Assembly: GCA_017514685.1 (NCBI GenBank)
Contig: JAFWJN010000034.1
Coordinates: forward strand, 1 to 64,000
Direction: 5' to 3'
Source: Clostridia bacterium
Lineage (GTDB): Bacteria > Bacillota > Clostridia > Christensenellales > CAG-138
Length of the DNA: 64,000 bases
Shown here: piece after piece, positions 25,963-33,907 of the stretch
Position numbering within the stretch: the stretch's first letter is position 1
Layout: each line of letters opens with the position of its first letter
Notes under the pieces: generated by a model
The model's input: the letters and a program-made list of their open reading frames with translations, nothing else
Databases searched by the model: none
Told to the model about the DNA's origin: nothing
Program-made: the position numbers and the translations under genes

Positions 25963-27090
25963 ATGCTGTATTTCAATGGATTGGTTCTGACACCTGTGGG
26001 ATATATCAAAGGCGGATTTCGGGTAGAGAGCGGGTGCTTCTCAGAAATACTGCCGGGATGCATATCCGGAGACGGTATGGATCTGCATGGAGCTAAAGTG
26101 ATTCCCGGCCTGGTAGACATCCATACACACGGCTGTATCGGGGAGGATTTCTCAGACGGCACGGATGACGGATTAAAGAAGATGGCGCATTATTATGCTC
26201 AAAGAGGAGTCACAACGTTTTTACCGACTTCCATGTCGATGCCGTATGAAACGCTCCGACATGCCTTTCAAAAAGCAGCGGAATTGATGGAAAACCGTCC
26301 GGAGCAATCCGCCCGTATCGGCGGGATCCACATGGAAGGACCGTTTTTTTCAGAAGCGCGGAAAGGCGCCCAAAAGAGCGAATACTTGAAAGCACCGGAT
26401 AAGAACGCTTTTTTCAATCTGAATGAAGCATGCGGAGACGTTATCCGGATTGTCGATATTGCACCGGAACTTACGGACGCATTTCCGTTTATCGAAGAGG
26501 TCAGCAGAACTTGTATCGTTTCTGTAGGACATACCGACGCATCCTATGAACAGGCTGCACAAGCTTTCATAAAAGGATCGAGGCATGTGACGCATTTATT
26601 CAACGCTATGCCCCCTATGCTTCATCGGGAACCGGGAGTGATCGGAGCAGCTTCGGAAAGGGGAGATGTGACAGCGGAACTGATCTGTGACGGAATGCAT
26701 GTGCATCCTTCTATCATCCTGGCAGCATTCAAGCTGTTCCCAGACAAAATCTGTCTGATTTCAGATTCGGTCCGCTGCTGCGGGATGCCGGACGGGCTTT
26801 ATGAACTTGGAGGACAAAGGATTCAAAAAGAGAAAGGGGTTGCAAGACTGGAGAATGGAACCCTTGCGGGTGCGGCATCCGATCTTTATCAGGATCTTCT
26901 GAATGCAATCCGGTTCGGAATTCCGGAGGAGGAAGCTGTTCGGTCTGCAACGATCATTCCGGCCCGGGTAATCGGTCTTGACAAGTCGATCGGATCAATC
27001 GAGGCAGGAAAATATGCGGACTTTGCTGTATGCAGCAACGATCTGGCTCTTTTGCAGGTTTATATCGGCGGTGTCCGTATCGGAAACTGA
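25963..27090 (+). CDS. nagA: N-acetylglucosamine-6-phosphate deacetylase
   Basis: Cytosolic amidohydrolase, 375 residues, converting GlcNAc-6-phosphate to glucosamine-6-phosphate and acetate. The family landmarks are metal-site HTHG (VDIHTHG), HMEGPF, GHTDAS, THLFNAM, DGMHVHP and the catalytic Asp in LISDSV. The ATG at 25963 follows GGAGGGATTCC. An upstream frame opening at 25885 lacks support. A TGTTATACT extended -10 (TATACT at 25930-25935) gives it its own promoter. No nagB or amino-sugar transporter is next to it. It probably serves peptidoglycan or mucin amino-sugar recycling. Confidence 0.92.
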   Translation: MLYFNGLVLTPVGYIKGGFRVESGCFSEILPGCISGDGMDLHGAKVIPGLVDIHTHGCIGEDFSDGTDDGLKKMAHYYAQRGVTTFLPTSMSMPYETLRHAFQKAAELMENRPEQSARIGGIHMEGPFFSEARKGAQKSEYLKAPDKNAFFNLNEACGDVIRIVDIAPELTDAFPFIEEVSRTCIVSVGHTDASYEQAAQAFIKGSRHVTHLFNAMPPMLHREPGVIGAASERGDVTAELICDGMHVHPSIILAAFKLFPDKICLISDSVRCCGMPDGLYELGGQRIQKEKGVARLENGTLAGAASDLYQDLLNAIRFGIPEEEAVRSATIIPARVIGLDKSIGSIEAGKYADFAVCSNDLALLQVYIGGVRIGN

Positions 27091-27098
27091 AAGACAGC

Positions 27099-27130
27099 AA
27101 AAAAAGGGACTGCGCGCAGTCCCTTTTTTT
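27099..27130. terminator. Bidirectional terminator between nagA and proC
   Basis: A run of A, GGGACTGC (27106-27113), loop GC, GCAGTCCC (27116-27123), then a run of T. It serves both converging genes. Confidence 0.92.
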
Positions 27131-27141
27131 CAGTTGATAGA

Positions 27142-27933
27142 TCATCCGAGCTTTTTGGTTTTCTCAAAGGCGGCAACTATGGCATCCATAGCTGCGGCAC
27201 GGAACGCATGGCTTTCCAGAACCGCAATTCCTTCGATCGTGCTTCCACCCGGAGAGCAGACCGCATCTTTAAGCGCTCCGGGATGCCTGCCTGTTTGAAG
27301 CACCATTTCAGCACTTCCTGCAACAGCTTGCGCTGCCCATTCAATCGCTTCTTTGCGGGGAATCCCGGTTCTGACAGCTCCGTCGGCAAGCGCTTCGATG
27401 AAAAGGTATGTAAAAGCCGGCGTACAGCCCCCAATGGTCATAGCTGCATCCGCATGGGATTCATCACTGACGAAGACCGTTCCGCAGCAGGAGAGAAGGT
27501 CGGAAAGCATGCTGACAGCTTCCGGCTTGACATCACCGATGGGAGCCAGCAGAACCAAGCCCTTACCGATTTCACACGGGGTATTCGGCATAATCCGGAT
27601 AATTGGATTTTCCCTGCCCAGCGCTTTGCGCATGGTGTCTCCGCTTACGCCGGCAGCCATAGACACGATCAGCGTGTCTTCCCGCAGAACAGGAGCAATT
27701 TCTTTCAGGACATCGGAAACACTGTAAGGTTTCACACCGAGAAAAACGACATCCGCGTTCCAGGCGCAATCCGTATTGGTTTCGCATGCGTTGGCACCGT
27801 ATTCCGAGGCGAGCAGAACAGTTTTTTCAAAAGAACGGTTGGAAAGAAAACAGCAGTCAGAAACAACTTTCTGAATGACTGCCCGGAAAATGGCACCGCC
27901 CATATTCCCCGTACCGATAAAAGCCAGTTTCAT
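27142..27933 (-). CDS. proC: Pyrroline-5-carboxylate reductase
   Basis: Final enzyme of proline synthesis, 263 residues, reducing pyrroline-5-carboxylate with NAD(P)H. The Rossmann motif is FIGTGNMGGAI at the N-terminus. Conserved IIRIMPNTPCEIGKG and the C-terminal signature TGRHPGALKDAVCSPGGSTIEGI are present. Start 27933 has GGAGG five bases upstream, in preference to an in-frame start four codons earlier. The other two genes of the pathway, proB and proA, lie 30 kb away at 57853-59879. The upstream TrkA-C membrane-protein gene is on the same strand 66 bases before it. Confidence 0.95.
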   Translation of the reverse strand: MKLAFIGTGNMGGAIFRAVIQKVVSDCCFLSNRSFEKTVLLASEYGANACETNTDCAWNADVVFLGVKPYSVSDVLKEIAPVLREDTLIVSMAAGVSGDTMRKALGRENPIIRIMPNTPCEIGKGLVLLAPIGDVKPEAVSMLSDLLSCCGTVFVSDESHADAAMTIGGCTPAFTYLFIEALADGAVRTGIPRKEAIEWAAQAVAGSAEMVLQTGRHPGALKDAVCSPGGSTIEGIAVLESHAFRAAAMDAIVAAFEKTKKLG

Positions 27934-27999
27934 AGGAACCTCCAAACAATAGAATTGAGAAAAGAAAAGGAAAAGTCAGAACAGGGAAAGAAGATCATA

Positions 28000-28707
28000 T
28001 CAGTCGTCAAAATGCTCGTTTGCCTGGAAGACCGAACAGATCACAGGATGTTTTCCGAATACAGTCAATTTATCTTCCGGCTGGAATACAGTGTCTGCGG
28101 TCGGAGGCTCTGCTTTCTGCTTGTTGCGCTCGATCAGCATGACCAGTAAATTGTGATCCGCTTTCAAACGCGTTTCGGAAAGCTTTTTTCCGGCAAGTGA
28201 CTCCGGTACGACATGAAGAGTTACCTGTGTAATAGAGTCTTCACCGATATAATCAAGGAGAAGAGCGGTGTTGACTGCGTCATGATGGACGATCCGGCCT
28301 GCAATCCTTTCAATGGTACGATCGCCCCAGGAGCGGATTACGGGAACACGCATGAACACAAGGATAACTGCCAAAGCGAAAAGAGGGATCAGAATACTGA
28401 AATAATTAGACAGTTCCGTCAGATTGAAGGAAAAGAATACGTTGACAAAAGCAGAAAGAATCGTGATGTTGAAGACATATCCAAACAGCATTGTGATCCG
28501 TGCCAGATTGCGGCGGGATTTGGTAGAAAGAAGCATCTCGCTTTCACGCGTGGTGAAACCGCAGCCGGTCAAAAGAGAGATGACCTGAAATCTGGCTTTT
28601 TCATCCGGAAGACCTGTAAATCGAAACAGCATGGCAAATAGACCGGTTATGACCCAATAGATCAGAATGACCACTGAAAAAAGCGTGAATGCCAGATAGA
28701 TATTCAT
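28000..28707 (-). CDS. Membrane protein with C-terminal TrkA-C (RCK_C) domain
   Basis: A 235-residue protein. The N-terminal membrane part has an N-terminal helix (about 5-28) and two more at about 75-95 and 103-122. Residues 45-55 read LTGCGFTTRES, reminiscent of a pore loop, but this is not a proven channel. The C-terminal 80 residues (SITQVTLHVVPESLAGKKLSETRL..EDKLTVFG) match the TrkA-C regulatory domain, which binds cyclic di-AMP or other ligands in potassium transporters. No partner Trk/Ktr subunit is nearby. It may be a self-contained regulated transporter or sensor. The ATG at 28707 has a CCGGAGG-type site. Confidence 0.75.
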   Translation of the reverse strand: MNIYLAFTLFSVVILIYWVITGLFAMLFRFTGLPDEKARFQVISLLTGCGFTTRESEMLLSTKSRRNLARITMLFGYVFNITILSAFVNVFFSFNLTELSNYFSILIPLFALAVILVFMRVPVIRSWGDRTIERIAGRIVHHDAVNTALLLDYIGEDSITQVTLHVVPESLAGKKLSETRLKADHNLLVMLIERNKQKAEPPTADTVFQPEDKLTVFGKHPVICSVFQANEHFDD

Positions 28708-28803
28708 CGAAATACCTCCGGTTAAGAGATTGATAACAGTATATCATAGAAAGAAACGGAGCGCAAACAGTATCAACGGAAGGAAAAACCATGTTGACAA
28801 GAA

Positions 28804-28825
28804 TAAAAAAACCCGCAAAAGCGGG
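28804..28825 (-). terminator. Terminator of the 32-residue gene
   Basis: On the minus strand, CCCGC-TTTT-GCGGG is followed by TTTTTTTATTC. It sits 40 bases after the small gene's stop codon. Confidence 0.8.
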
Positions 28826-28867
28826 ACAAAAACAAGAGCATGAATTCATGCTTGATCAGTCGTTTGT

Positions 28868-28966
28868 TTAATAGCGCAGTTCAGCGATCAGGTCTTCGTA
28901 AGGGACTCTCTTGTCTTCAGGTTCAGGCTGTTCCTGAGGCTTTTTTTCGGTTTGGGTCTCTTCCAT
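28868..28966 (-). CDS. Uncharacterised 32-residue acidic protein
   Basis: A small gene below usual ORF cut-offs. The product starts MEETQTEKKPQEQPEPEDK and ends RVPYEDLIAELRY. Support comes from its full set of signals: GGGAGG about 10 bases before the ATG, a consensus promoter (see 29001-29029) and a rho-independent terminator after the stop. An in-frame ATG at 28996 would lengthen it by 10 residues but lies almost at the predicted transcript start. The N-terminal two thirds are Glu/Lys/Pro/Gln-rich and likely disordered; the end could form a short helix. I recognise no family. The rest of the 28708-29231 gap holds only its promoter, its terminator and the promoter of the next gene. Confidence 0.65.
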   Translation of the reverse strand: MEETQTEKKPQEQPEPEDKRVPYEDLIAELRY

Positions 28967-29000
28967 TGCGACTTCGCCTCCCTTTTTTTCTGTCATCTGT

Positions 29001-29029
29001 ATTATACTCTTTTTAAAAAACAGCTTCAA
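29001..29029 (-). promoter_or_regulatory. Promoter of the 32-residue gene
   Basis: On the minus strand, TTGAAG (29024-29029), a 17-base spacer, then TATAAT (29001-29006). The predicted transcript begins near 28994. Confidence 0.75.
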
Positions 29030-29156
29030 TAAGTGCACTTCAGAGTTAACAGAAACATCATAAATGGTCTGAAAAACGATTTTACGCGATATTATAATCG
29101 ATATATCGTAATTTTTGAGGAAATACCAGAGAATGACTGCTTCCCGAAGGAATCAC

Positions 29157-29185
29157 TTGCCGTAGGAAAAACGGTATGCTACAAT
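29157..29185 (+). promoter_or_regulatory. Promoter of the AAA-CYTH gene
   Basis: TTGCCG (29157-29162), a 17-base spacer, then TACAAT (29180-29185) preceded by TGC. Confidence 0.6.
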
Positions 29186-29231
29186 AATGCATGATGAAGC
29201 AAATCATCTATCCGGAAACAGGAGGAATCCT

Positions 29232-30338
29232 ATGGAGACTCGTCCCAAACAGATCCATACAATCGTTATTACGGGGGGTCCGTGTGCAGGAAAAACAACT
29301 GCTATGAGCTGGCTGCAGAATGCGTTGACAGACAGCGGATATGCCGTTATGTTTATTCCGGAAACATGCACGGATCTGAACAACAGCGGGGTGACAGCCC
29401 GTGCGTCAAAAACCAATTTTGATTTTCAGAGAGTGCAGGTACGCTATCAGCTGTTGAGAGAAGATATTTATCATCAGGCAGCGCTTGCGAGTGCTTCGGA
29501 TGAAGTCGTTGTTGTCTGCGACCGCGGTTCCATGGATGACAAGCCGTACATGACGGAAGAAGAATTTGCTCTTATCCTGAAGGAACTGGGTCAGAACGAA
29601 GTCGCTTTCCGGGATAAGTACGACGCAGTCTTTCATATGGTGACCGCTGCAAAAGGCGCGGAAGCTTTTTATACGACAGACAATAATACCGCCCGTGTGG
29701 AAACGCTGGAAGAAGCCATAGAACTGGATGAAAAAACACTTGCTGCCTGGGCAGGGCATCCTCACTTGAGGATTATTGATAACTCAACAGACTTCAATGG
29801 AAAACTGGTAAGGCTTTTGCGGGAAGTCATGAGATCGCTCGGAAAGCCGGAACCGTTCGAACATGCGCGCCGGTTCCTGATCCGATACCCGGATCGTTCC
29901 TGGCTGGAAAACAATCCGTCCTGCCGCCGAGTCGAAATCATCCAGACATATCTGACCGATGTGCAGGGAGAGAAACGAAGGATCTGTATGCGGGGAAACG
30001 ATGGAAGTTATATCTACTATCAGACATCGCACTGTACAGGAACAGACGGCAGCAGAATCGAAACAGAAAAACGGCTTTCGCTGGATGATTATCAGCGTTT
30101 GATGATGGAAGCCGATCCTGCCTGCAGACCGATCCGGAAAACACGTTACTGCCTTGTGGACGATACACATGCTTTTGAAGTAGATTTGTATCCCAACTGG
30201 CAGGATCAGGCGATGCTTCAGATCGAATTGGATGATCCGAAGGCCGAGGTAAAGATCCCGGATCAGTTTGAAGTCATCCGGGAAGTTACGGATGATCCGG
30301 ATTATCAGAATTACGCACTTGCGAAAATACACATGTAA
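29232..30338 (+). CDS. P-loop ATPase fused to a CYTH-like domain
   Basis: A 369-residue two-domain protein. The N-terminal P-loop part has Walker A GGPCAGKTT (about 14-22) and VVVCDRGSMDDKPYM, as in AAA_28-type kinase-like ATPases. From about 205 the sequence turns into a CYTH-like beta-barrel (RRFLIRYPD, TYLTD, KRRICMRG, KTRYCLVD, FEVDLYP, QIELDD), related to triphosphate-processing tunnel enzymes. The usual ExExK opening of CYTH domains is degenerate here (EHARRFLI). It probably acts on nucleotides or polyphosphate, substrate unknown. ATG 29232 follows ACAGGAGGAATCCT. It is a single-gene unit with its own promoter and terminator. Confidence 0.82.
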   Translation: METRPKQIHTIVITGGPCAGKTTAMSWLQNALTDSGYAVMFIPETCTDLNNSGVTARASKTNFDFQRVQVRYQLLREDIYHQAALASASDEVVVVCDRGSMDDKPYMTEEEFALILKELGQNEVAFRDKYDAVFHMVTAAKGAEAFYTTDNNTARVETLEEAIELDEKTLAAWAGHPHLRIIDNSTDFNGKLVRLLREVMRSLGKPEPFEHARRFLIRYPDRSWLENNPSCRRVEIIQTYLTDVQGEKRRICMRGNDGSYIYYQTSHCTGTDGSRIETEKRLSLDDYQRLMMEADPACRPIRKTRYCLVDDTHAFEVDLYPNWQDQAMLQIELDDPKAEVKIPDQFEVIREVTDDPDYQNYALAKIHM

Positions 30339-30359
30339 AAAAGAAGACTCATAATATAT

Positions 30360-30387
30360 GCAACCCGTTTGGAACCAAACGGGTTGC
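30360..30387 (+). terminator. Terminator after the AAA-CYTH gene
   Basis: GCAACCCGTTTGG (30360-30372), loop AA, CCAAACGGGTTGC (30375-30387), then TTGTTTTTT. Confidence 0.92.
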
Positions 30388-30412
30388 TTGTTTTTTGAAA
30401 TCGGCAGGAAAC

Positions 30413-31510
30413 CTATGACAGTTCGGGCCGGATATCGATGATGACATATTCGGAGAAAGTGCCGGTCTTAAACGGTATCGCCCATCCGGAAATGCCGGAG
30501 GTAATGATGAACGTGGTGCCTGACCAGTGGGACATTCCGTAGAGAGCATCGTTTGCATGCATCCAGAGTCCGATCAGCCCGGCAGGGAAGATATGCCCTC
30601 CGTGGGTATGGCCTGAAAGAACCAGATCGGCTCCGGCATTCGCTTCGGCGGCGTAATCATTCGGCTGGTGATCCAATACGATCGTATATCTGCCGGAATC
30701 ATGATTCAGTAATTCTTCCGCCGGGAGACGGCTTGGGTAGGAACGGTCTTTTCTGCCGACAAGCAGGTAGTTCTCACCGAGCGGAACCAGTTCATCTTCC
30801 AGAATGGTAATGCCGTTATCCGTCAGAGCTTTCCTCAGTTCCGCAGCAGTAAAATCCCGCTGTCGGAAATATCCGCTGTCGTGATTGCCGAATGTAAAAT
30901 AAGTTCCGTAGGTTGTTTTCAGATTGCCCAGTGTCCGGCAGGCATCCAGCATATCCGCTCTGGTGGAATCATCATCCACAAAATCACCGACGACAACAAT
31001 GAGATCAGGTTGCGTTTTTTGAATTTTATCCATCTCTTTCTGGAAACTACGTCCGTCTAATGTAATGCCCAGGTGGGAATCTGCAATCAGAGCAATCCGA
31101 AGAGGCGCGACATCTTTTCCGGTCGAAACGGAATAGTCGGTTTCCCGGACATGATGAGCATTGACCCAGCCGATTCCCAGATAAACTGCGGTCAGCAGCA
31201 GGGCGCAGATACCGGCAAAATACTTCCGGGAACTTGTCTTACGGATCAAATGGATCAGGGCGGAAATGAGATCGCAGATCAGCCAGAACAGAGCCAGATG
31301 CAAGACGACAATCACAACGGAATAGACATTGATGACAGCGAACAAAAACAGAAGGCAGACCATCGAAACGGCAAGAAGCCACGACAGGAATTTGTTTTTT
31401 TCTGCCAACCTTGTCATAAATGCGAAACGCCGTACGCGCGTGATTAAATAATAAAGCGCTCCGAGTCCCAATGCAGCAGCGAATAATAGAAGCATAATCC
31501 AGAGCAACAT
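30413..31510 (-). CDS. Membrane-anchored metallophosphoesterase
   Basis: A 365-residue protein. Four N-terminal helices (about 1-25, 42-62, 65-90 and 100-116) are followed by a calcineurin-like phosphoesterase domain. Its metal-binding motifs are LIADSHLG, VVGDFVDD, FGNHDSG, VLDHQP and LSGHTHGGH. The ending HANDALYGM..FIITSGISGWAIPFK resembles the YkuE/YaeI group, which acts on lipid-linked phosphates such as UDP-diacylglucosamine. Its exact substrate cannot be read from the sequence. It is transcribed alone on the minus strand; a short AT-rich gap separates it from the cation exporter operon. Confidence 0.88.
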   Translation of the reverse strand: MLLWIMLLLFAAALGLGALYYLITRVRRFAFMTRLAEKNKFLSWLLAVSMVCLLFLFAVINVYSVVIVVLHLALFWLICDLISALIHLIRKTSSRKYFAGICALLLTAVYLGIGWVNAHHVRETDYSVSTGKDVAPLRIALIADSHLGITLDGRSFQKEMDKIQKTQPDLIVVVGDFVDDDSTRADMLDACRTLGNLKTTYGTYFTFGNHDSGYFRQRDFTAAELRKALTDNGITILEDELVPLGENYLLVGRKDRSYPSRLPAEELLNHDSGRYTIVLDHQPNDYAAEANAGADLVLSGHTHGGHIFPAGLIGLWMHANDALYGMSHWSGTTFIITSGISGWAIPFKTGTFSEYVIIDIRPELS

Positions 31511-31610
31511 CCGTTAATGACCTTTCCTAAGACGATAACTGCCGAATAATATATTATTATACATGATTCCGGAAGGGTTGTCTTTTATTTTTTTACCTGT
31601 AAATAAGACA

Positions 31611-31640
31611 AAGTGTCCGCAGCAATCATAGCGAACACTT
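31611..31640 (-). terminator. Terminator of the ohrR-gpx-CDF operon
   Basis: On the minus strand, AAGTGTTCGC, a ten-base loop, GCGGACACTT (one mismatch), then TGTCTTATTT. Confidence 0.7.
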
Positions 31641-31671
31641 TTAAAAGCACATCATCAATGATTCGTCATTA

Positions 31672-32787
31672 TTACTGAAAATCGAGATCCATTGCAATCT
31701 GCAATGTGTATTCCGGATACTCGCGGTGAACTTTCTCATAGATGTTCTGATAAAGCTGCTTTCGGCTCTTAGCGTCAAAACTGACGACCACGTCGAAACG
31801 GATTGTTTTTTCCACCTGATCCAGATAGAAACCATGCATTTCCAGAACATGCGGTTCCGCCTTAACGATCTGTGCAACTTTATCTCTGATGGCAATTGCG
31901 TTTGCATCCTTTGTATTATAAGAGTATACGCCGATAGCAGTCAGAATCACATCATGTTTCTGAAGAACGTCAACCGTTACTTTCCGGATCAGTTTATCCA
32001 AGTCATCAGCAGACAGGGTGTCCGGAACTTCAATATGGACAGAACCATTGTAGGATTCCGGACCGTAATTATGCAGCACCAGATCATATGCGCCGCTGAT
32101 TTGGGGGTAACTGTTGATGGTCGCCTTGATATCCTTTGCAAGCTGTTCATCCGCACGCTCACCCAGAATCTTGGAAAGTGTTTCGCGGAGCATTTCGATT
32201 CCCGATTTGATAATCACGGCAGCAATCACTGCGCCCAGCCACGCTTCCAGAGAAATATGGAAAATCAGATAGATCCCTGCCGCAACCAGTGTGGAAGCGG
32301 AGATGATTGCATCCATAGTAGCGTCTTTTCCGGAATTGATCAGAGAATCGGAATTGACTTTTTCCCCGGTCTTTCTTACATAGAATCCCAGAATGATCTT
32401 AATCAGAACGGCAACTGCAACAATGATCAGTGCCGCAGCGCTGTAATCCGGTGTGTCCGGATGAATGATTTTCTTTACAGATTCCACGAAGGCGGTGACT
32501 CCAGCATACAGGACCAGAAGAGAGATAACCATCGCGCTCAGGTATTCGATCCTGCCGTATCCGAATGGATGCTTTTTGTCTGGTTCTTTTCCGGCAAGTT
32601 TGGTTCCGACGATGGTGATGACTGAACTGGCTGCATCGGACAGATTGTTCACCGCATCCATTACAATCGCGATGGAGTTGGATGTAAAACCGATTACCGC
32701 TTTAAAAGCTGCAAGGAAAACATTGGCAAGAATTCCAATAACGCTTGTACGTACGATAATCCTGTCACGACTTACCTGCTCACTCAT
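31672..32787 (-). CDS. Cation diffusion facilitator, probable manganese exporter type
   Basis: A 371-residue inner-membrane proton-coupled metal exporter with six helices and a C-terminal cytoplasmic region. The transport site shows Asn47-x3-Asp51 in helix 2 (DAVNNLSD) and Asp155-x3-Asp159 in helix 5 (KDATMD). Zinc exporters have His or Asp at the first position; the NxxxD/DxxxD pairing is what I know from Mn-type CDF proteins, so Mn(II) is the best guess. The HPFGYGR loop follows helix 2. It starts 4 bases after the gpx stop and is the last gene of an operon with a peroxide-type regulator and peroxidase, which fits joint metal/redox control. Confidence 0.88.
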   Translation of the reverse strand: MSEQVSRDRIIVRTSVIGILANVFLAAFKAVIGFTSNSIAIVMDAVNNLSDAASSVITIVGTKLAGKEPDKKHPFGYGRIEYLSAMVISLLVLYAGVTAFVESVKKIIHPDTPDYSAAALIIVAVAVLIKIILGFYVRKTGEKVNSDSLINSGKDATMDAIISASTLVAAGIYLIFHISLEAWLGAVIAAVIIKSGIEMLRETLSKILGERADEQLAKDIKATINSYPQISGAYDLVLHNYGPESYNGSVHIEVPDTLSADDLDKLIRKVTVDVLQKHDVILTAIGVYSYNTKDANAIAIRDKVAQIVKAEPHVLEMHGFYLDQVEKTIRFDVVVSFDAKSRKQLYQNIYEKVHREYPEYTLQIAMDLDFQ

Positions 32788-32790
32788 TGA

Positions 32791-33342
32791 TTATTTCTCC
32801 AGTTCAGCAGCAACTGCGGCGCGGACTTCGTTCATATCCACGGTAGGCTCAAATCTTGCTACGACTTTGCCTTCACGGTCCACAAGGAACTTTGTAAAGT
32901 TCCATTTGATATATGCTTTCTCTCCGAAGGCCTTGTTGTTCATGTTTGAAAACTTTTCCAGCGCCACATTCTTCAGCCCTTTGCCAAAGCCGGCAAACGG
33001 TTTTTCTGCCGCTAAAAATGCGAACAAGGGATCAGCTTCGTCACCGTTGACATTGATCTTTGCAAACTGCGGAAATTCTGTTCCGAATTTCAGTGTGCAG
33101 AACTGATGAATCTCATCTTCTGTTCCGGGAGCCTGATTAGCAAACTGGTTGCAGGGGAAATCCAGGATTTCCAGACCCTGATCTTTCAGTTCACGGTACA
33201 TTTTTTCCAGAGGATCGTAATGCGGCGTAAATCCGCAGCCGGTCGCTGTATTGACGATCAACAGGACTTTCCCCTGATAGTCAGACAGGCTGACAGGATT
33301 TCCTTTTCTGTCTTTTACGGTAAAATCATAGACGGTTTTCAT
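32791..33342 (-). CDS. gpx: Glutathione-peroxidase-family thiol peroxidase
   Basis: Thioredoxin-fold peroxidase, 183 residues. The peroxidatic residue is a cysteine, Cys36, in NTATGCGFTPHY. Further cysteines, Cys64 (FPCNQFANQ) and Cys82, match the bacterial and plant GPX-like group, where the resolving cysteine is reduced by thioredoxin rather than glutathione. The KWNFTKFLVDREGKVVARF segment near the end is typical. It lies in an operon between an OhrR-type regulator and a metal exporter. In an anaerobe it probably removes organic or hydrogen peroxide with electrons from the TrxB system. Confidence 0.93.
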   Translation of the reverse strand: MKTVYDFTVKDRKGNPVSLSDYQGKVLLIVNTATGCGFTPHYDPLEKMYRELKDQGLEILDFPCNQFANQAPGTEDEIHQFCTLKFGTEFPQFAKINVNGDEADPLFAFLAAEKPFAGFGKGLKNVALEKFSNMNNKAFGEKAYIKWNFTKFLVDREGKVVARFEPTVDMNEVRAAVAAELEK

Positions 33343-33366
33343 TTTCTTTTCTTCCTTTCTGTTTTA

Positions 33367-33813
33367 TTATTCTTTACTCTTCTGATTTGCCAGAAGTTCA
33401 TATAACAGGTTATACAGCGTTTGCGCTTTTTCATGCGACAGATCGATACAGTTTGAGACCTCCCTGGGGATCTCTTTTGCTTTTTCCTGAACTGCTTTGC
33501 CTTCTTCCGTCAGGGTGACCAGCACGATGCGGTCATCTTTGTCACTTCTTCTGCGTTCGATATATCCGGCCTGCTGCATCTTTTTCAGCAAGGGGGACAG
33601 CGTTCCGTTATCAAGCATCAGCCTGTCGCATATTTCTCCGACGGTGATCCCGTCCTTTTCCCAAAGGACAAGAAGAACAATGTACTGTGTATAGGTAAGA
33701 CCCAGAGGCTTCAGATACGGAGTATAGAGATTGACAACGCTTCTGGACGCGGCATAAAGCGGAAAACAAAGCTGGTTTGTCAGTTTCAGCGCCTCATGAT
33801 AATCGTATTCCAT
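33367..33813 (-). CDS. ohrR: MarR-family regulator, OhrR type
   Basis: Winged-helix repressor, 148 residues. The N-terminal LTNQLCFPLYAASR matches the OhrR/MgrA pattern, with the redox-sensing cysteine at position 16. The recognition region is VGEICDRLMLDNGTLSPLLKKMQQAGYIERRRSDKDDR in the usual place. Oxidation of Cys16 by organic peroxide would release it from DNA. It heads the operon with gpx and the CDF exporter, and a perfect palindrome lies 15 bases before its start, so autorepression is expected. The usual target gene ohr is not adjacent, and the symbol is therefore provisional. Confidence 0.88.
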   Translation of the reverse strand: MEYDYHEALKLTNQLCFPLYAASRSVVNLYTPYLKPLGLTYTQYIVLLVLWEKDGITVGEICDRLMLDNGTLSPLLKKMQQAGYIERRRSDKDDRIVLVTLTEEGKAVQEKAKEIPREVSNCIDLSHEKAQTLYNLLYELLANQKSKE

Positions 33814-33827
33814 ACGGCATTCTCCTT

Positions 33828-33852
33828 AAATATATTTGATACAAATATATTT
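33828..33852. promoter_or_regulatory. Operator palindrome of the ohrR operon
   Basis: AAATATATTTG (33828-33838), ATA, CAAATATATTT (33842-33852): a perfect 11-base inverted repeat. A second overlapping repeat, TATTTGAT/ATCAAATA (33833-33840 with 33854-33861), widens the site. The position just upstream of the MarR-type start codon and the AT-rich palindrome suit a MarR-family operator. Confidence 0.8.
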
Positions 33853-33907
33853 TATCAAATATAAATAATGATGTCAACAGGAAACTTCTCGCAATAACTG
33901 ATCAATA

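Noticed and set aside
27208..28149. Plus-strand frame of 313 residues opposite proC
   Set aside because: proC carries complete family signatures on the other strand; this frame is a shadow crossing its end.
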